From NCBI GenBank assembly GCA_900549105.1, contig URND01000010.1, positions 1 to 47,326 of the forward strand: DNA of 47,326 bases, read 5' to 3'. Positions within the stretch are counted from its first letter, which is position 1. Each line of letters opens with the position of its first letter. Below are positions 25,864 through 33,979 of the stretch, one piece after another. Source of the DNA: an uncultured Eubacteriales bacterium. GTDB lineage: Bacteria > Bacillota > Clostridia > Lachnospirales > Lachnospiraceae. The notes below the pieces were generated by a model. It did no database searches, had not been told where the DNA came from, and saw nothing but the letters and a program-made list of their open reading frames with translations. Position numbers and translations under genes: made by a program.

Positions 25864-27024
25864 ATGAATAATTTTAATTTTTGTGTGCCGACGGATATAC
25901 GGTTTGGCAGAGGACAGATGGAGTGCCTTCCGGAAGAATTGACGAGATACGGCAAAAAGATACTTCTCGTTTATGGCGGCGGAAGCATTAAAACAACCGG
26001 GCTGTACGACCGGGTCATGGAACTTTTAAAGGATTTTGAACTTTTTGAGCTTCCGGGCATTGAGCCGAATCCAAAGCTGTCCTCCGTGCGGAAGGGAACG
26101 GAAATCTGTAAAAAAGAAAACGTGGATATGATTTTGGCTGTGGGCGGCGGAAGCTGTATCGACGCCGCAAAACATATTGCATGTTCCGCCTGTTATGAGG
26201 GAGACCCATGGGATCTGGTTCTTGACCGGGGAAAAGTGATCAAAGCCCTTCCGGTTGCCGTTGTCCTTACAATATGTGCCACCGGTTCGGAAATGAATTC
26301 GGGAGCGGTGATCAGCAATGAGGAGACAAAAGAAAAACTGGAGATCAATACGCCGCTTCTCTATCCGGCCATTTCCATTTGTGATCCGACATATCTTTTC
26401 ACCCTTCCGGCAAAGCAGACCGCTGCCGGAACGGCGGATATTATTTCCCATGTATTTGAGCAGTACTTTCAGCCGAATGATGGAGCATATATTACGGACA
26501 GGCTGAGCGAGAGCGTGTTGAAAACCTGTTTCCATTATGGGTTGACAGCCTTAAAGGAACCGGAAAATTATGAGGCCCGTTCGAATCTTATGTGGGCGAG
26601 TACGATTGGGTTGAATCATCTTCTTACTGTGGGCAAAGGCGGCGCATGGTCAGTTCACCCTATAGAGCATGAACTCAGCGCTTATTACGATATTACTCAC
26701 GGCGTGGGGCTGGCTATTCTGACGCCGGCCTGGATGAAATATGTTCTGTGCGACAGGACAGTGGAGCGGTTTGCCATGTATGCGGAAAACGTGTGGGGCA
26801 TTGCAGGCGAGGACAAATATGCGGAGGCAAACGAGGGAATCGCCAGAACAGAATTATTTTTCAGGTCCATGGGATTGCCGACAAGGCTTTCGGAGGTTGG
26901 TATCGGCCCGGAGAAGTTTGAGGAAATGGCTGCGGAGGCGGTTCGGACGAGCGGTGTAGCCGTCAAAGCCTACTGTCCGCTTCAGAAGGAAGATATTGTC
27001 AGGATATTTGAGATGTGCATGTAA
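25864..27024 (+). CDS. Iron-containing alcohol dehydrogenase
   Basis: 386 residues. The NAD(P)-binding 'GGGSCIDAAKHIA' and metal-binding segments 'AGTADIISHVFEQYF' and 'HPIEHELSAYYDITHGVGLA' (Asp and three His) identify the family, close to butanol-dehydrogenase-type members. In this setting it could reduce or oxidise an aminoaldehyde/aminoalcohol such as 4-aminobutanal produced from putrescine, which is inference. GGAGGGATCAG precedes the ATG; 15 bases after the oxidase gene. Confidence 0.87.
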   Translation: MNNFNFCVPTDIRFGRGQMECLPEELTRYGKKILLVYGGGSIKTTGLYDRVMELLKDFELFELPGIEPNPKLSSVRKGTEICKKENVDMILAVGGGSCIDAAKHIACSACYEGDPWDLVLDRGKVIKALPVAVVLTICATGSEMNSGAVISNEETKEKLEINTPLLYPAISICDPTYLFTLPAKQTAAGTADIISHVFEQYFQPNDGAYITDRLSESVLKTCFHYGLTALKEPENYEARSNLMWASTIGLNHLLTVGKGGAWSVHPIEHELSAYYDITHGVGLAILTPAWMKYVLCDRTVERFAMYAENVWGIAGEDKYAEANEGIARTELFFRSMGLPTRLSEVGIGPEKFEEMAAEAVRTSGVAVKAYCPLQKEDIVRIFEMCM

Positions 27025-27043
27025 AGAGGAAGAAGGAAGAGCG

Positions 27044-27904
27044 ATGAGAAAAGTTACGGTGGCGGCAACTCAGATGAAATGTACGTGGAATCGGCAGGAA
27101 ACTCTGGAGCGGGCGGAACGGCTGGTGCGTCGGGCGGCAGGGCAGGGGGCCGATATTATTTTAATTCAGGAACTGTTTGAAACGCCTTATTTTTGTCAGC
27201 TTCAAAAGTTTGAATATATGAAACTGGCAACGACGGCGGCGGAAAATCCGGCGGTTCGCCATTTCCAAAAGATTGCAAAGGAACTTAAAGTGGTTTTGCC
27301 TGTGAGTTTTTTTGAAAAGGCGGGAAATACGGCTTTTAATTCGGTGGCAGTGGTCGATGCGGATGGAACGGTGCTTGGTATATATCGGAAAAGCCATATA
27401 CCTGATGGTTTGCCCTACGCTGAAAAATTTTATTTTACGCCGGGAGATACCGGCTTTAAAGTGTGGAAAACACGGTATGGCAATATCGGCGTCGGCATAT
27501 GCTGGGACCAGTGGTTTCCGGAAGCCGCAAGGGCTATGGCCCTCCTTGGAGCCGAGATGTTGTTTTATCCAACGGCGATAGGCTCGGAGCCGACACTGGA
27601 AAAGGATTCCTCCATCCATTGGCGTAACACCATGGCCGGACATGCGGCGGCAAACATGATGCCGGTCATTGCCTCAAACCGAATCGGCACAGAAAACGAT
27701 GAAAATTCCGGCATGACATTTTACGGCGGATCATTTATCGCGGACAATCACGGAGAAATTGTCGTTCAGGCGGACAGCCGGACGGAGGGCGTTATTACTG
27801 CGGATTTTGATCTGGATGCACTTGCAGAGGAACGACGGGAGTGGGGAATCTTCAGAGATCGGAGACCGGAATTGTATCAGATATTGCTGACCCACGGGGT
27901 TTAA
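27044..27904 (+). CDS. aguB: N-carbamoylputrescine amidase
   Basis: 286 residues, nitrilase superfamily. The catalytic triad is visible: Glu in 'ILIQELFETPYF' (residue ~41), Lys in 'YRKSHIPDG' (~113) and Cys in 'GVGICWDQWFPEAARAM' (~150). The 'CQLQKF' and 'PEAARAMALLGAEM' segments agree with AguB. It hydrolyses N-carbamoylputrescine to putrescine, CO2 and ammonia, the second step of the agmatine deiminase pathway. The pairing with aguA immediately downstream strengthens the call. ATG 27044 follows GGAAGAAGGAAGAGCG. Confidence 0.92.
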   Translation: MRKVTVAATQMKCTWNRQETLERAERLVRRAAGQGADIILIQELFETPYFCQLQKFEYMKLATTAAENPAVRHFQKIAKELKVVLPVSFFEKAGNTAFNSVAVVDADGTVLGIYRKSHIPDGLPYAEKFYFTPGDTGFKVWKTRYGNIGVGICWDQWFPEAARAMALLGAEMLFYPTAIGSEPTLEKDSSIHWRNTMAGHAAANMMPVIASNRIGTENDENSGMTFYGGSFIADNHGEIVVQADSRTEGVITADFDLDALAEERREWGIFRDRRPELYQILLTHGV

Positions 27905-27918
27905 GAAAGGCGGTCTTT

Positions 27919-29013
27919 ATGGCAAAAATTATAAAAGGTTCGACGCCGAAGCAGGATGGATTTTATATGCCGGGTGAATACGCGCCTCAGGAAAAGGTGT
28001 GGATGATCTGGCCGGAAAGGGCCGATAACTGGCGGCTTGGCGCAAAACCGGCCCAGGAGGCTTACGCCGATGTGGCCAAAGCCATTTCGGAATTCACTCC
28101 GGTGACTATGCTTGTATCTTATGCCCAATATGAAAATTGCAGAGCCCGTTTGCCGGAGAATATCCGTGTGATCGAGATGAGCAGCAATGACGCCTGGTGC
28201 CGGGACAGCGGCCCATCCTTTCTGGTTAATGGCCGGGGAGAAAAAAGGGCCTGCGATTGGACCTTTAATGCTTGGGGCGGCCTTGTGGACGGGTTGTATT
28301 TTCCGTGGGACGCAGATGATCAAATTGCCGGGAAAATATGTGAAATTGAAAATATAGACCGATATCGGAGAGACGATTTTATTTTAGAGGGCGGTTCCTT
28401 TCATGTGGACGGGGAAGGCACTGTGCTCACCACAGAGATGTGTCTGCTCAGCGAAGGCAGGAATAGCCGGCTTACCAGAGAAGAAATTGAGGAAAACCTG
28501 TGCGAATATTTAAACTGCGAGAAAGTCCTCTGGGTGAAAGACGGAATCGACCCGGAAGAAACCAATGGTCATATTGACGATGTGGCCTGCTTTGTGAAGC
28601 CGGGTGAGGTGGCCTGCATTTATACGGATGATTCAGAGCATCCGTTTTACAGACAGGCCCGGGCCGCTTATAAATATTTGTCCGAGGCAAGGGATGCCAG
28701 AGGGCGGAAGCTGAAAGTACATAAGCTGTGCCTTACGAAACATCCTGTCCATATGGAAGGAGCGGATACCATTGATTGCAGGGCGGGGACCATTCCGCGC
28801 AGGAATGGGGAATTATGCATTGCCTCTTATCTTAATTTTCTCATTACAAATGGAGGGATTATTGTACCCCAGTATGGTGACGAAAATGATAAATTAGCGT
28901 TGGAGCAGTTGAGAAACATATTTCCGAAGCATAAAGTGGTTGGCGTGTACACCAGAGAAATCGTTTATGGCGGCGGAAATATTCATTGTATTACACAGCA
29001 GCAGCCGAAATAG
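27919..29013 (+). CDS. aguA: Agmatine deiminase
   Basis: 364 residues, the family's usual length. Motifs of the guanidine-modifying fold are present: 'SSNDAWCRDSGPSFLVNG', 'ILEGGSFHVDGEGTVLTTE', 'GHIDDVACFV' and the nucleophile Cys357 in 'YGGGNIHCITQQQP'. It converts agmatine to N-carbamoylputrescine and ammonia. It is the last gene of the unit and is followed by a terminator. The in-frame extension to 27841 lies inside aguB; ATG 27919 with AAGAAAGGCGG is preferred. Confidence 0.95.
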   Translation: MAKIIKGSTPKQDGFYMPGEYAPQEKVWMIWPERADNWRLGAKPAQEAYADVAKAISEFTPVTMLVSYAQYENCRARLPENIRVIEMSSNDAWCRDSGPSFLVNGRGEKRACDWTFNAWGGLVDGLYFPWDADDQIAGKICEIENIDRYRRDDFILEGGSFHVDGEGTVLTTEMCLLSEGRNSRLTREEIEENLCEYLNCEKVLWVKDGIDPEETNGHIDDVACFVKPGEVACIYTDDSEHPFYRQARAAYKYLSEARDARGRKLKVHKLCLTKHPVHMEGADTIDCRAGTIPRRNGELCIASYLNFLITNGGIIVPQYGDENDKLALEQLRNIFPKHKVVGVYTREIVYGGGNIHCITQQQPK

Positions 29014-29015
29014 AG

Positions 29016-29055
29016 AAGGCCGTATCATAAAATTTGTGATGCGGCCTTTTAATAA
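29016..29055 (+). terminator. Terminator after aguA
   Basis: A 12-bp stem with one G-T pair, AAGGCCGTATCA (29016-29027) with TGATGCGGCCTT (29037-29048), then TTTAATAAT. Confidence 0.85.
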
Positions 29056-29079
29056 TAAGGTTAAATTTCAGGTTGACTA

Positions 29080-29109
29080 TTGACAAAATATGGGGATAAC
29101 TGATATGAT
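29080..29109 (+). promoter_or_regulatory. Promoter of glnA
   Basis: Consensus TTGACA (29080-29085), an 18-base spacer and TATGAT (29104-29109). Transcription would start just before the hairpin at 29124. Confidence 0.65.
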
Positions 29110-29123
29110 TAGCCCATAACACA

Positions 29124-29157
29124 AAGGCGTGCTTAACTGTATAAGTACGCCTTTTTT
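29124..29157 (+). promoter_or_regulatory. glnA leader terminator with ANTAR-type hexaloop
   Basis: A 12-bp stem with one G-T pair, AAGGCGTGCTTA (29124-29135) with TAAGTACGCCTT (29142-29153), closes a six-base loop ACTGTA (A at loop position 1, G at 4) and is followed by TTTTTT. That is the P2/terminator form of the ANTAR antitermination target; the gene after glnA encodes an ANTAR protein. The second (P1) hairpin of the known motif is not apparent. Confidence 0.65.
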
Positions 29158-29176
29158 AAAAAAGGAGTGAATAGGA

Positions 29177-30508
29177 TTGTCGAGATATACAAAACAGGAT
29201 ATTATCCGTATGATTCAGGATAATGACGTTGAATTTATCCGTTTGCAGTTTACAGATATCTTTGGAACCTTAAAAAATGTGGCGATCACGGCCAGTCAGA
29301 TAGAAAGAGCGATGAACAATGAATGTATGTTTGACGGCTCTGCCATTGAGGGATTTGTTCGGATTGAGGAATCGGATATGTATCTCTATCCGGATTTGGA
29401 TACATTCCAGATTTTTCCGTGGCGTCCCCAGCAGGGAAAGGTTGCCCGTCTGATCTGCGATGTCTATCGCCCGAATGGCGAACCTTTTGAGGGCGACCCG
29501 AGATATATTTTAAAGAAAGTCATCAAACAGGCGGAGGATATGGGCTATATCTTTGAGGTCGGCCCGGAATGTGAATTCTTCCTTTTCCATACAGATGATA
29601 ATGGTATGCCGACGACAATTACTCATGAGAAGGGCAGCTATTTTGATCTGGGGCCGGTGGATTTGGGTGAAAATGCCCGCCGGGATATGGTGCTGAATCT
29701 GGAGGACATGGGATTTGAAATTGAGGCTTCCCATCATGAGGTGGCATCCGCTCAGCATGAGATTGATTTTGCTCATAATGATGCCCTTCAGACAGCGGAT
29801 GATATTATGACTTTGAAGCTGGTCATTAAATCGATTGCGAAGCGTCACGGCCTCCATGCTTCTTTTATGCCGAAGCCGAAATCCGGTGTTTCCGGCTCGG
29901 GGATGCATATTAACATGTCCCTGCAGAAAAATGGACATAATATATTCTATAACCCGGAAGGCGAACTGGAATTGAGCGAAGATGCTTATCATTTTATTGC
30001 CGGTATTCTGGCCCATGCCAAAGGTATTACGGCGTTGACTAATCCTCTGGTAAATTCCTATAAACGACTTGTGGCTGGATATGAAGCGCCGATTTATATT
30101 GCCTGGTCAGTTATGAACCGGAGTCCGCTGGTGCGTGTGCCTGCGGCCCGGGGTGAAGCTACCCGTGTGGAGCTTCGCTGCCCGGATCCGGCATGTAATC
30201 CGTACCTTGTGCTGGCTGTCTGCCTGGCGGCCGGACTGGATGGTATCAAGAAAAAACTTGTTCCTCCGGCGAGGATTGACCGGAATATTTTTGAAATGAC
30301 AAGGGATGAGAAGGAAGCGCTTCATATTGAGAGTCTCCCGCAGGATTTGTGCGAGGCAACCAGGGAATTGGAGAAAGATGCTTTTGTGCGCAATGTATTG
30401 GGTGAACATGTCAGCGAGAAGTATATTGAAGCGAAATATAAGGAATGGGAAAACTATCGTGTTCAGGTGACTGAATGGGAAATTGAAGAATACCTTTATC
30501 GTATCTAA
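29177..30508 (+). CDS. glnA: Glutamine synthetase type I
   Basis: 443 residues, the length of the short GSI-alpha type of Gram-positives. The grasp and catalytic domains are clear: 'FTDIFGTLKNVAI' and 'DPRYILKKVIKQAEDMGY' in the N-terminal part, 'EVGPECEFFLF' with metal-binding glutamates, 'ASHHEVASAQHEIDF', and 'RVPAARGEATRVELRCPDPA' at the active site. It makes glutamine from glutamate, ammonia and ATP. The start is TTG at 29177, 9 bases after AAAGGAG; no closer ATG is in frame. It is preceded by a terminator-type leader and followed by its likely regulator. Confidence 0.96.
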   Translation: MSRYTKQDIIRMIQDNDVEFIRLQFTDIFGTLKNVAITASQIERAMNNECMFDGSAIEGFVRIEESDMYLYPDLDTFQIFPWRPQQGKVARLICDVYRPNGEPFEGDPRYILKKVIKQAEDMGYIFEVGPECEFFLFHTDDNGMPTTITHEKGSYFDLGPVDLGENARRDMVLNLEDMGFEIEASHHEVASAQHEIDFAHNDALQTADDIMTLKLVIKSIAKRHGLHASFMPKPKSGVSGSGMHINMSLQKNGHNIFYNPEGELELSEDAYHFIAGILAHAKGITALTNPLVNSYKRLVAGYEAPIYIAWSVMNRSPLVRVPAARGEATRVELRCPDPACNPYLVLAVCLAAGLDGIKKKLVPPARIDRNIFEMTRDEKEALHIESLPQDLCEATRELEKDAFVRNVLGEHVSEKYIEAKYKEWENYRVQVTEWEIEEYLYRI

Positions 30509-30547
30509 ATGTGAGAACCGGCATACAGCAAAACCGAGGTGATGGAA

Positions 30548-31099
30548 ATGGTCAGCATAATCGTAGCCTTTAAGAAACAGACAGATGCGGCAAATATACG
30601 AAATTTGTTGACGCGGTTTGGGTATAATGTTGTCGGGGTTTGTACAAGCGGCGCTGCCGTTTTGAATGTCATCGATCAGATGATTGATTCGGATGGCATT
30701 GTAATCTGCGGCTGCCGTTTGAGTGATATGGATTATTTTAATCTGCACAAATATCTGCCTGAATATTATGAAATGGTTGTCATGGGTTCCCAGGCGGCCC
30801 TGGGACAGGTGGAATCGGAGGATGTTTTAAAGATTACATTGCCGATGAAAACTCAGGCATTTATAAATAATATCGGGCTTTTGGAAACAACGATGATGCG
30901 CAGGCGGAAGAAACGCCGTGAGATGCCGAGAAGCCGTTCGGGGGAAGAACGCATCCTGATTGAAAACGCAAAAAGTTTATTGATGGAGGCGAAGAAGTAT
31001 ACGGAGGAAGAGGCGCATCGTTATCTCCAGAAAACCAGTATGAGCAATGGGACAAGTATTGTGGAGACGGCTCAGATGGTGATGGAGTTATTTGGATAA
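30548..31099 (+). CDS. ANTAR-domain antitermination regulator with degenerate receiver
   Basis: 183 residues. The N-terminal ~120 residues have receiver-like spacing, but the phospho-acceptor position is Gly55 (in 'GIVICGCRLSDMD') instead of Asp, and no acidic pair is seen at the start. A basic linker (R-R-R-K-K-R) leads to a C-terminal ANTAR domain, 'IENAKSLLMEAKKYTEEEAH', 'RYLQKTSMSNG'. ANTAR proteins bind paired hexaloop hairpins and prevent termination; clostridial ones next to glnA control it. ATG 30548 is chosen because GAGGTG at 30535-30540 is too close to the earlier ATG 30542. Confidence 0.85.
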   Translation: MVSIIVAFKKQTDAANIRNLLTRFGYNVVGVCTSGAAVLNVIDQMIDSDGIVICGCRLSDMDYFNLHKYLPEYYEMVVMGSQAALGQVESEDVLKITLPMKTQAFINNIGLLETTMMRRRKKRREMPRSRSGEERILIENAKSLLMEAKKYTEEEAHRYLQKTSMSNGTSIVETAQMVMELFG

Positions 31100-31111
31100 A
31101 CAGGAGGGACT

Positions 31112-32116
31112 ATGGTAAAAAATAATCGGGGGAAATATTTTGTTTTGGCAATATCTATGATGTTCGTACTTCTCATGACAGCATGTGCAAGTGCATCGAC
31201 AAAAGAGGCGGTGACGGAACGGTCGGCGGGCTACAGTGCAAACAACTATGCAGCGGCAAATTATCGTTATGACAGCGCGGCAGCGGTTGATGAGGGAGCC
31301 GTTGCGGAGAAATCTGAGGAAATCGGTGCAGCGGCCGACGGAGAGAATGGCTCTCTTTTATCGGAAGATGCGGCGGCAGCCGAAGGCGGACGGAAGCTGA
31401 TTCATGAAGCGAGCCTGGATGTGGAGACAAAGGATTTCGATGCTTTTACTTCTAAACTGACAGAGGAAGTGGAAGAATTCGGCGGTTATCTGGAGTATTC
31501 CAGCGTGGGCGGCAGCAGCTATCTGTCCGAGGGCAGTCAGCGCACTGCCTGGTATACGGCACGGATTCCGGAGGCTCAGCTGGATGCTTTTCTTGCAAAG
31601 ATTGGCGATAATGGCAATATTACGAATCTGTCGAAAAATGTCAGAGATGTTACATTGGCATATGTGGATGTGGCCGGACGGATTTCATCATTGGAGGCCG
31701 AACTCAGCCGTTTAAATGAGCTGCTTGAACAGGCATCATCCATGGAAGATATTCTGGCCATCGAATCCAAAATTTCGGATGTCCGCTATGAGCTGGAATC
31801 CTATCAAAGCCAGAAAAATACTTATGACAACCTGATTAATTACAGCACAGTGAATATTTCTGTTCTGGAAGTGGATGTGGTATCGGCCAGTCAGGGAGAT
31901 TCGGCCTGGAAGCAGATTCAGAGCGGATTTATGAACAGTCTTTACGGCCTTGGGCGGGGACTGAGCAGTTTTGTTATTGGATTTCTCAGCGCTATTCCTT
32001 ATCTGGCAGTGATTGCCGTGGTCATTATTATTGTTGTAAAAGCTGCCCATAAACGGGGAAGAAAAAAGAAAAACCGTCCGGCGGAGGAGACAAAGGCGGA
32101 TGAAACAGATGTGTAG
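31112..32116 (+). CDS. DUF4349 lipoprotein
   Basis: 334 residues. A signal peptide ends in the lipobox L-L-M-T-A-C (Cys25). A low-complexity Ala/Glu/Tyr region (~30-90) is followed by the DUF4349 domain (~95-290: 'ASLDVETKDFDAFTSKLTEE', 'VDVAGRISSLEAELSRLNEL' coiled coil) and a C-terminal membrane segment (~282-307) with a basic tail. Function unknown; such proteins are envelope-anchored at both ends. It has no obvious link to glnA and may share the transcript from the ANTAR gene (12-base gap). AGGAGGGACT precedes the ATG. Confidence 0.75.
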   Translation: MVKNNRGKYFVLAISMMFVLLMTACASASTKEAVTERSAGYSANNYAAANYRYDSAAAVDEGAVAEKSEEIGAAADGENGSLLSEDAAAAEGGRKLIHEASLDVETKDFDAFTSKLTEEVEEFGGYLEYSSVGGSSYLSEGSQRTAWYTARIPEAQLDAFLAKIGDNGNITNLSKNVRDVTLAYVDVAGRISSLEAELSRLNELLEQASSMEDILAIESKISDVRYELESYQSQKNTYDNLINYSTVNISVLEVDVVSASQGDSAWKQIQSGFMNSLYGLGRGLSSFVIGFLSAIPYLAVIAVVIIIVVKAAHKRGRKKKNRPAEETKADETDV

Positions 32117-32124
32117 AAAAGGCT

Positions 32125-32160
32125 TTCCCGGAATTTTTTAATTCCGGGAATCCTGTTTTT
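32125..32160 (+). terminator. Terminator before gatCAB
   Basis: An 11-bp stem, TTCCCGGAATT (32125-32135) with AATTCCGGGAA (32140-32150), then TCCTGTTTTT. Confidence 0.85.
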
Positions 32161-32178
32161 GTATAGGAGGATGGACGA

Positions 32179-32472
32179 ATGGCAAATGTAATTTCGGATG
32201 AAACCATCGAGTATGTCGGTATTCTGGCGAAGCTTGAATTGTCTGAGGAAGAAAAGGAACAGGCGAAGAAGGATATGGGCAGCATGCTGGATTATATTGA
32301 TAAATTAAACGAATTGGATACTTCCGGCGTAGAACCGATGTCCCATGTATTTCCGGTACATAATGTATTCCGGGAAGATGTGGTGGCGAATGGAGATACC
32401 CGTGAAAAGATTCTGGCAAATGCGCCAAAGGAAAAAGACGGCAGCTTTGTGGTGCCAAAGACGGTAGAGTAG
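32179..32472 (+). CDS. gatC: Asp/Glu-tRNA amidotransferase subunit GatC
   Basis: 97 residues, the usual size. 'VEYVGILAKLELSEEEKE'-like N-terminal helices and the closing 'FVVPKTVE' are typical of GatC. It bridges GatA and GatB in the complex that turns Glu-tRNA(Gln) (or Asp-tRNA(Asn)) into Gln-tRNA. TAGGAGGATGGACG precedes the ATG; first gene of a three-gene operon. Confidence 0.93.
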   Translation: MANVISDETIEYVGILAKLELSEEEKEQAKKDMGSMLDYIDKLNELDTSGVEPMSHVFPVHNVFREDVVANGDTREKILANAPKEKDGSFVVPKTVE

Positions 32473-32482
32473 GAGGAAGACC

Positions 32483-33979
32483 ATGGATTTAATGCAGTTG
32501 ACCGCGGTGGAACTGGGGAAAAGGATTAAAAATAAAGAAGTGACTGTTAAAGAATGTGTGGAAGCTGCCCTCGCTCAAATCGATGCCGTGGAGGGACAGA
32601 TTCACAGCTTTGTCACTATAGACAGAGAGGGCGCTCTGAAAAAGGCGGAAGAAGTTCAGGCGAAGATTGATGCCGGTGAATTGACAGGCCCGCTGGCCGG
32701 TGTCCCTGTAGCAATTAAAGATAATATGTGTACGGAAGGATTGCTGACAACATGCAGTTCAAAAATTCTCTATAACTTTGTGCCGACCTATACATCCGAG
32801 GCCGTGCTGAATCTGGAGAGAGCCGGAGCGGTGATTATCGGAAAAACAAATATGGATGAATTCGCCATGGGAAGTACGACGGAGACATCCGCCTTTGGAG
32901 CGACAAAAAATCCGTGGAATACGGCCCATGTGCCGGGTGGTTCCTCCGGCGGTTCCTGCACCGCTGTGGCCGCAGAGGAAGTTCCTTATGCCCTTGGCTC
33001 CGATACGGGCGGTTCGATTCGTCAGCCGAGTTCCTTCTGCGGCGTTGTGGGAATCAAGCCGACCTATGGCACGGTTTCCCGTTACGGTCTCATCGCCTAC
33101 GGTTCATCTTTAGACCAGATTGGCCCGGTGGCAAAGGATGTGACCGATTGTGCGGCCATTCTGGAGGCCATTGCTTCCTATGATTCGAAGGACAGCACTT
33201 CCGTTCAGCGAGAAGATTATGATTTTACATCAGCGCTGGTGGATGATGTGAAGGGGCTGCGCATCGGTATTCCGAGGGATTATTTCGGAGAGGGTTTGGA
33301 CGAAGAGGTAAAAACCGCCGTACTCGCCGCAGCGAAGGCGCTGGAAGAAAAGGGCGCCATTGTGGAAGAATTTGATTTGAGCCTGGTGGAATATGCCATC
33401 CCGGCGTATTATGTGATTGCATCGGCGGAGGCCAGCTCCAATCTGGCCCGTTTTGACGGTGTGAAATACGGCTACCGCACGGAAGAATATGAGGGCCTCC
33501 ACAACATGTATAAAAAGAGCCGTTCCGAAGGCTTTGGGCCGGAGGTCAAGCGGCGGATTATGCTGGGTTCATTTGTGCTCAGTTCAGGGTATTATGACGC
33601 CTATTATCTGAAGGCTCTGCGGACAAAAGCTTTGATTAAACAGGCTTTTGATAAAGCCTTTGAAAAATATGACGTGATTTTGGGACCGGCGGCTCCGACC
33701 ACCGCTCCAAAACTGGGAGATTCCCTCAGCGACCCAATTAAAATGTATCTGGGCGATATTTATACGATTTCCGTCAATCTGGCCGGGCTCCCGGGCTTAT
33801 CCATGCCGTGCGGCACAGACAGCAAAGGCCTGCCGATCGGCGTGCAGATGATTGGGGATTGTTTTAAAGAAAAGAATATTATCCGGGTAGCCTATGCCTT
33901 TGAAAAGACAAGAACATATGAGCGGCCGGCCATGGCCTGCCGGGACACAGCGGCATCTGCCGGGAAAGGAGCAGAATAA
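32483..33979 (+). CDS. gatA: Asp/Glu-tRNA amidotransferase subunit GatA
   Basis: 498 residues of the amidase signature family. The Lys/Ser/Ser triad is visible: Lys in 'GVPVAIKDNMCTEG', the glycine-serine loop 'VPGGSSGGSCTAVAA' and the nucleophile in 'GSDTGGSIRQPSSFCG'. It releases ammonia from glutamine for GatB. AGGAGGAAGACC precedes the ATG. Its stop shares a base with the gatB start (TAATG), so translation is coupled. Confidence 0.96.
   Translation: MDLMQLTAVELGKRIKNKEVTVKECVEAALAQIDAVEGQIHSFVTIDREGALKKAEEVQAKIDAGELTGPLAGVPVAIKDNMCTEGLLTTCSSKILYNFVPTYTSEAVLNLERAGAVIIGKTNMDEFAMGSTTETSAFGATKNPWNTAHVPGGSSGGSCTAVAAEEVPYALGSDTGGSIRQPSSFCGVVGIKPTYGTVSRYGLIAYGSSLDQIGPVAKDVTDCAAILEAIASYDSKDSTSVQREDYDFTSALVDDVKGLRIGIPRDYFGEGLDEEVKTAVLAAAKALEEKGAIVEEFDLSLVEYAIPAYYVIASAEASSNLARFDGVKYGYRTEEYEGLHNMYKKSRSEGFGPEVKRRIMLGSFVLSSGYYDAYYLKALRTKALIKQAFDKAFEKYDVILGPAAPTTAPKLGDSLSDPIKMYLGDIYTISVNLAGLPGLSMPCGTDSKGLPIGVQMIGDCFKEKNIIRVAYAFEKTRTYERPAMACRDTAASAGKGAE

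Noticed and set aside
29016..29048. First (P1) hairpin of the ANTAR leader
   Set aside because: Its loop is nine bases without the A1-G4 pattern, and it lies upstream of the glnA promoter; it is the aguA terminator.
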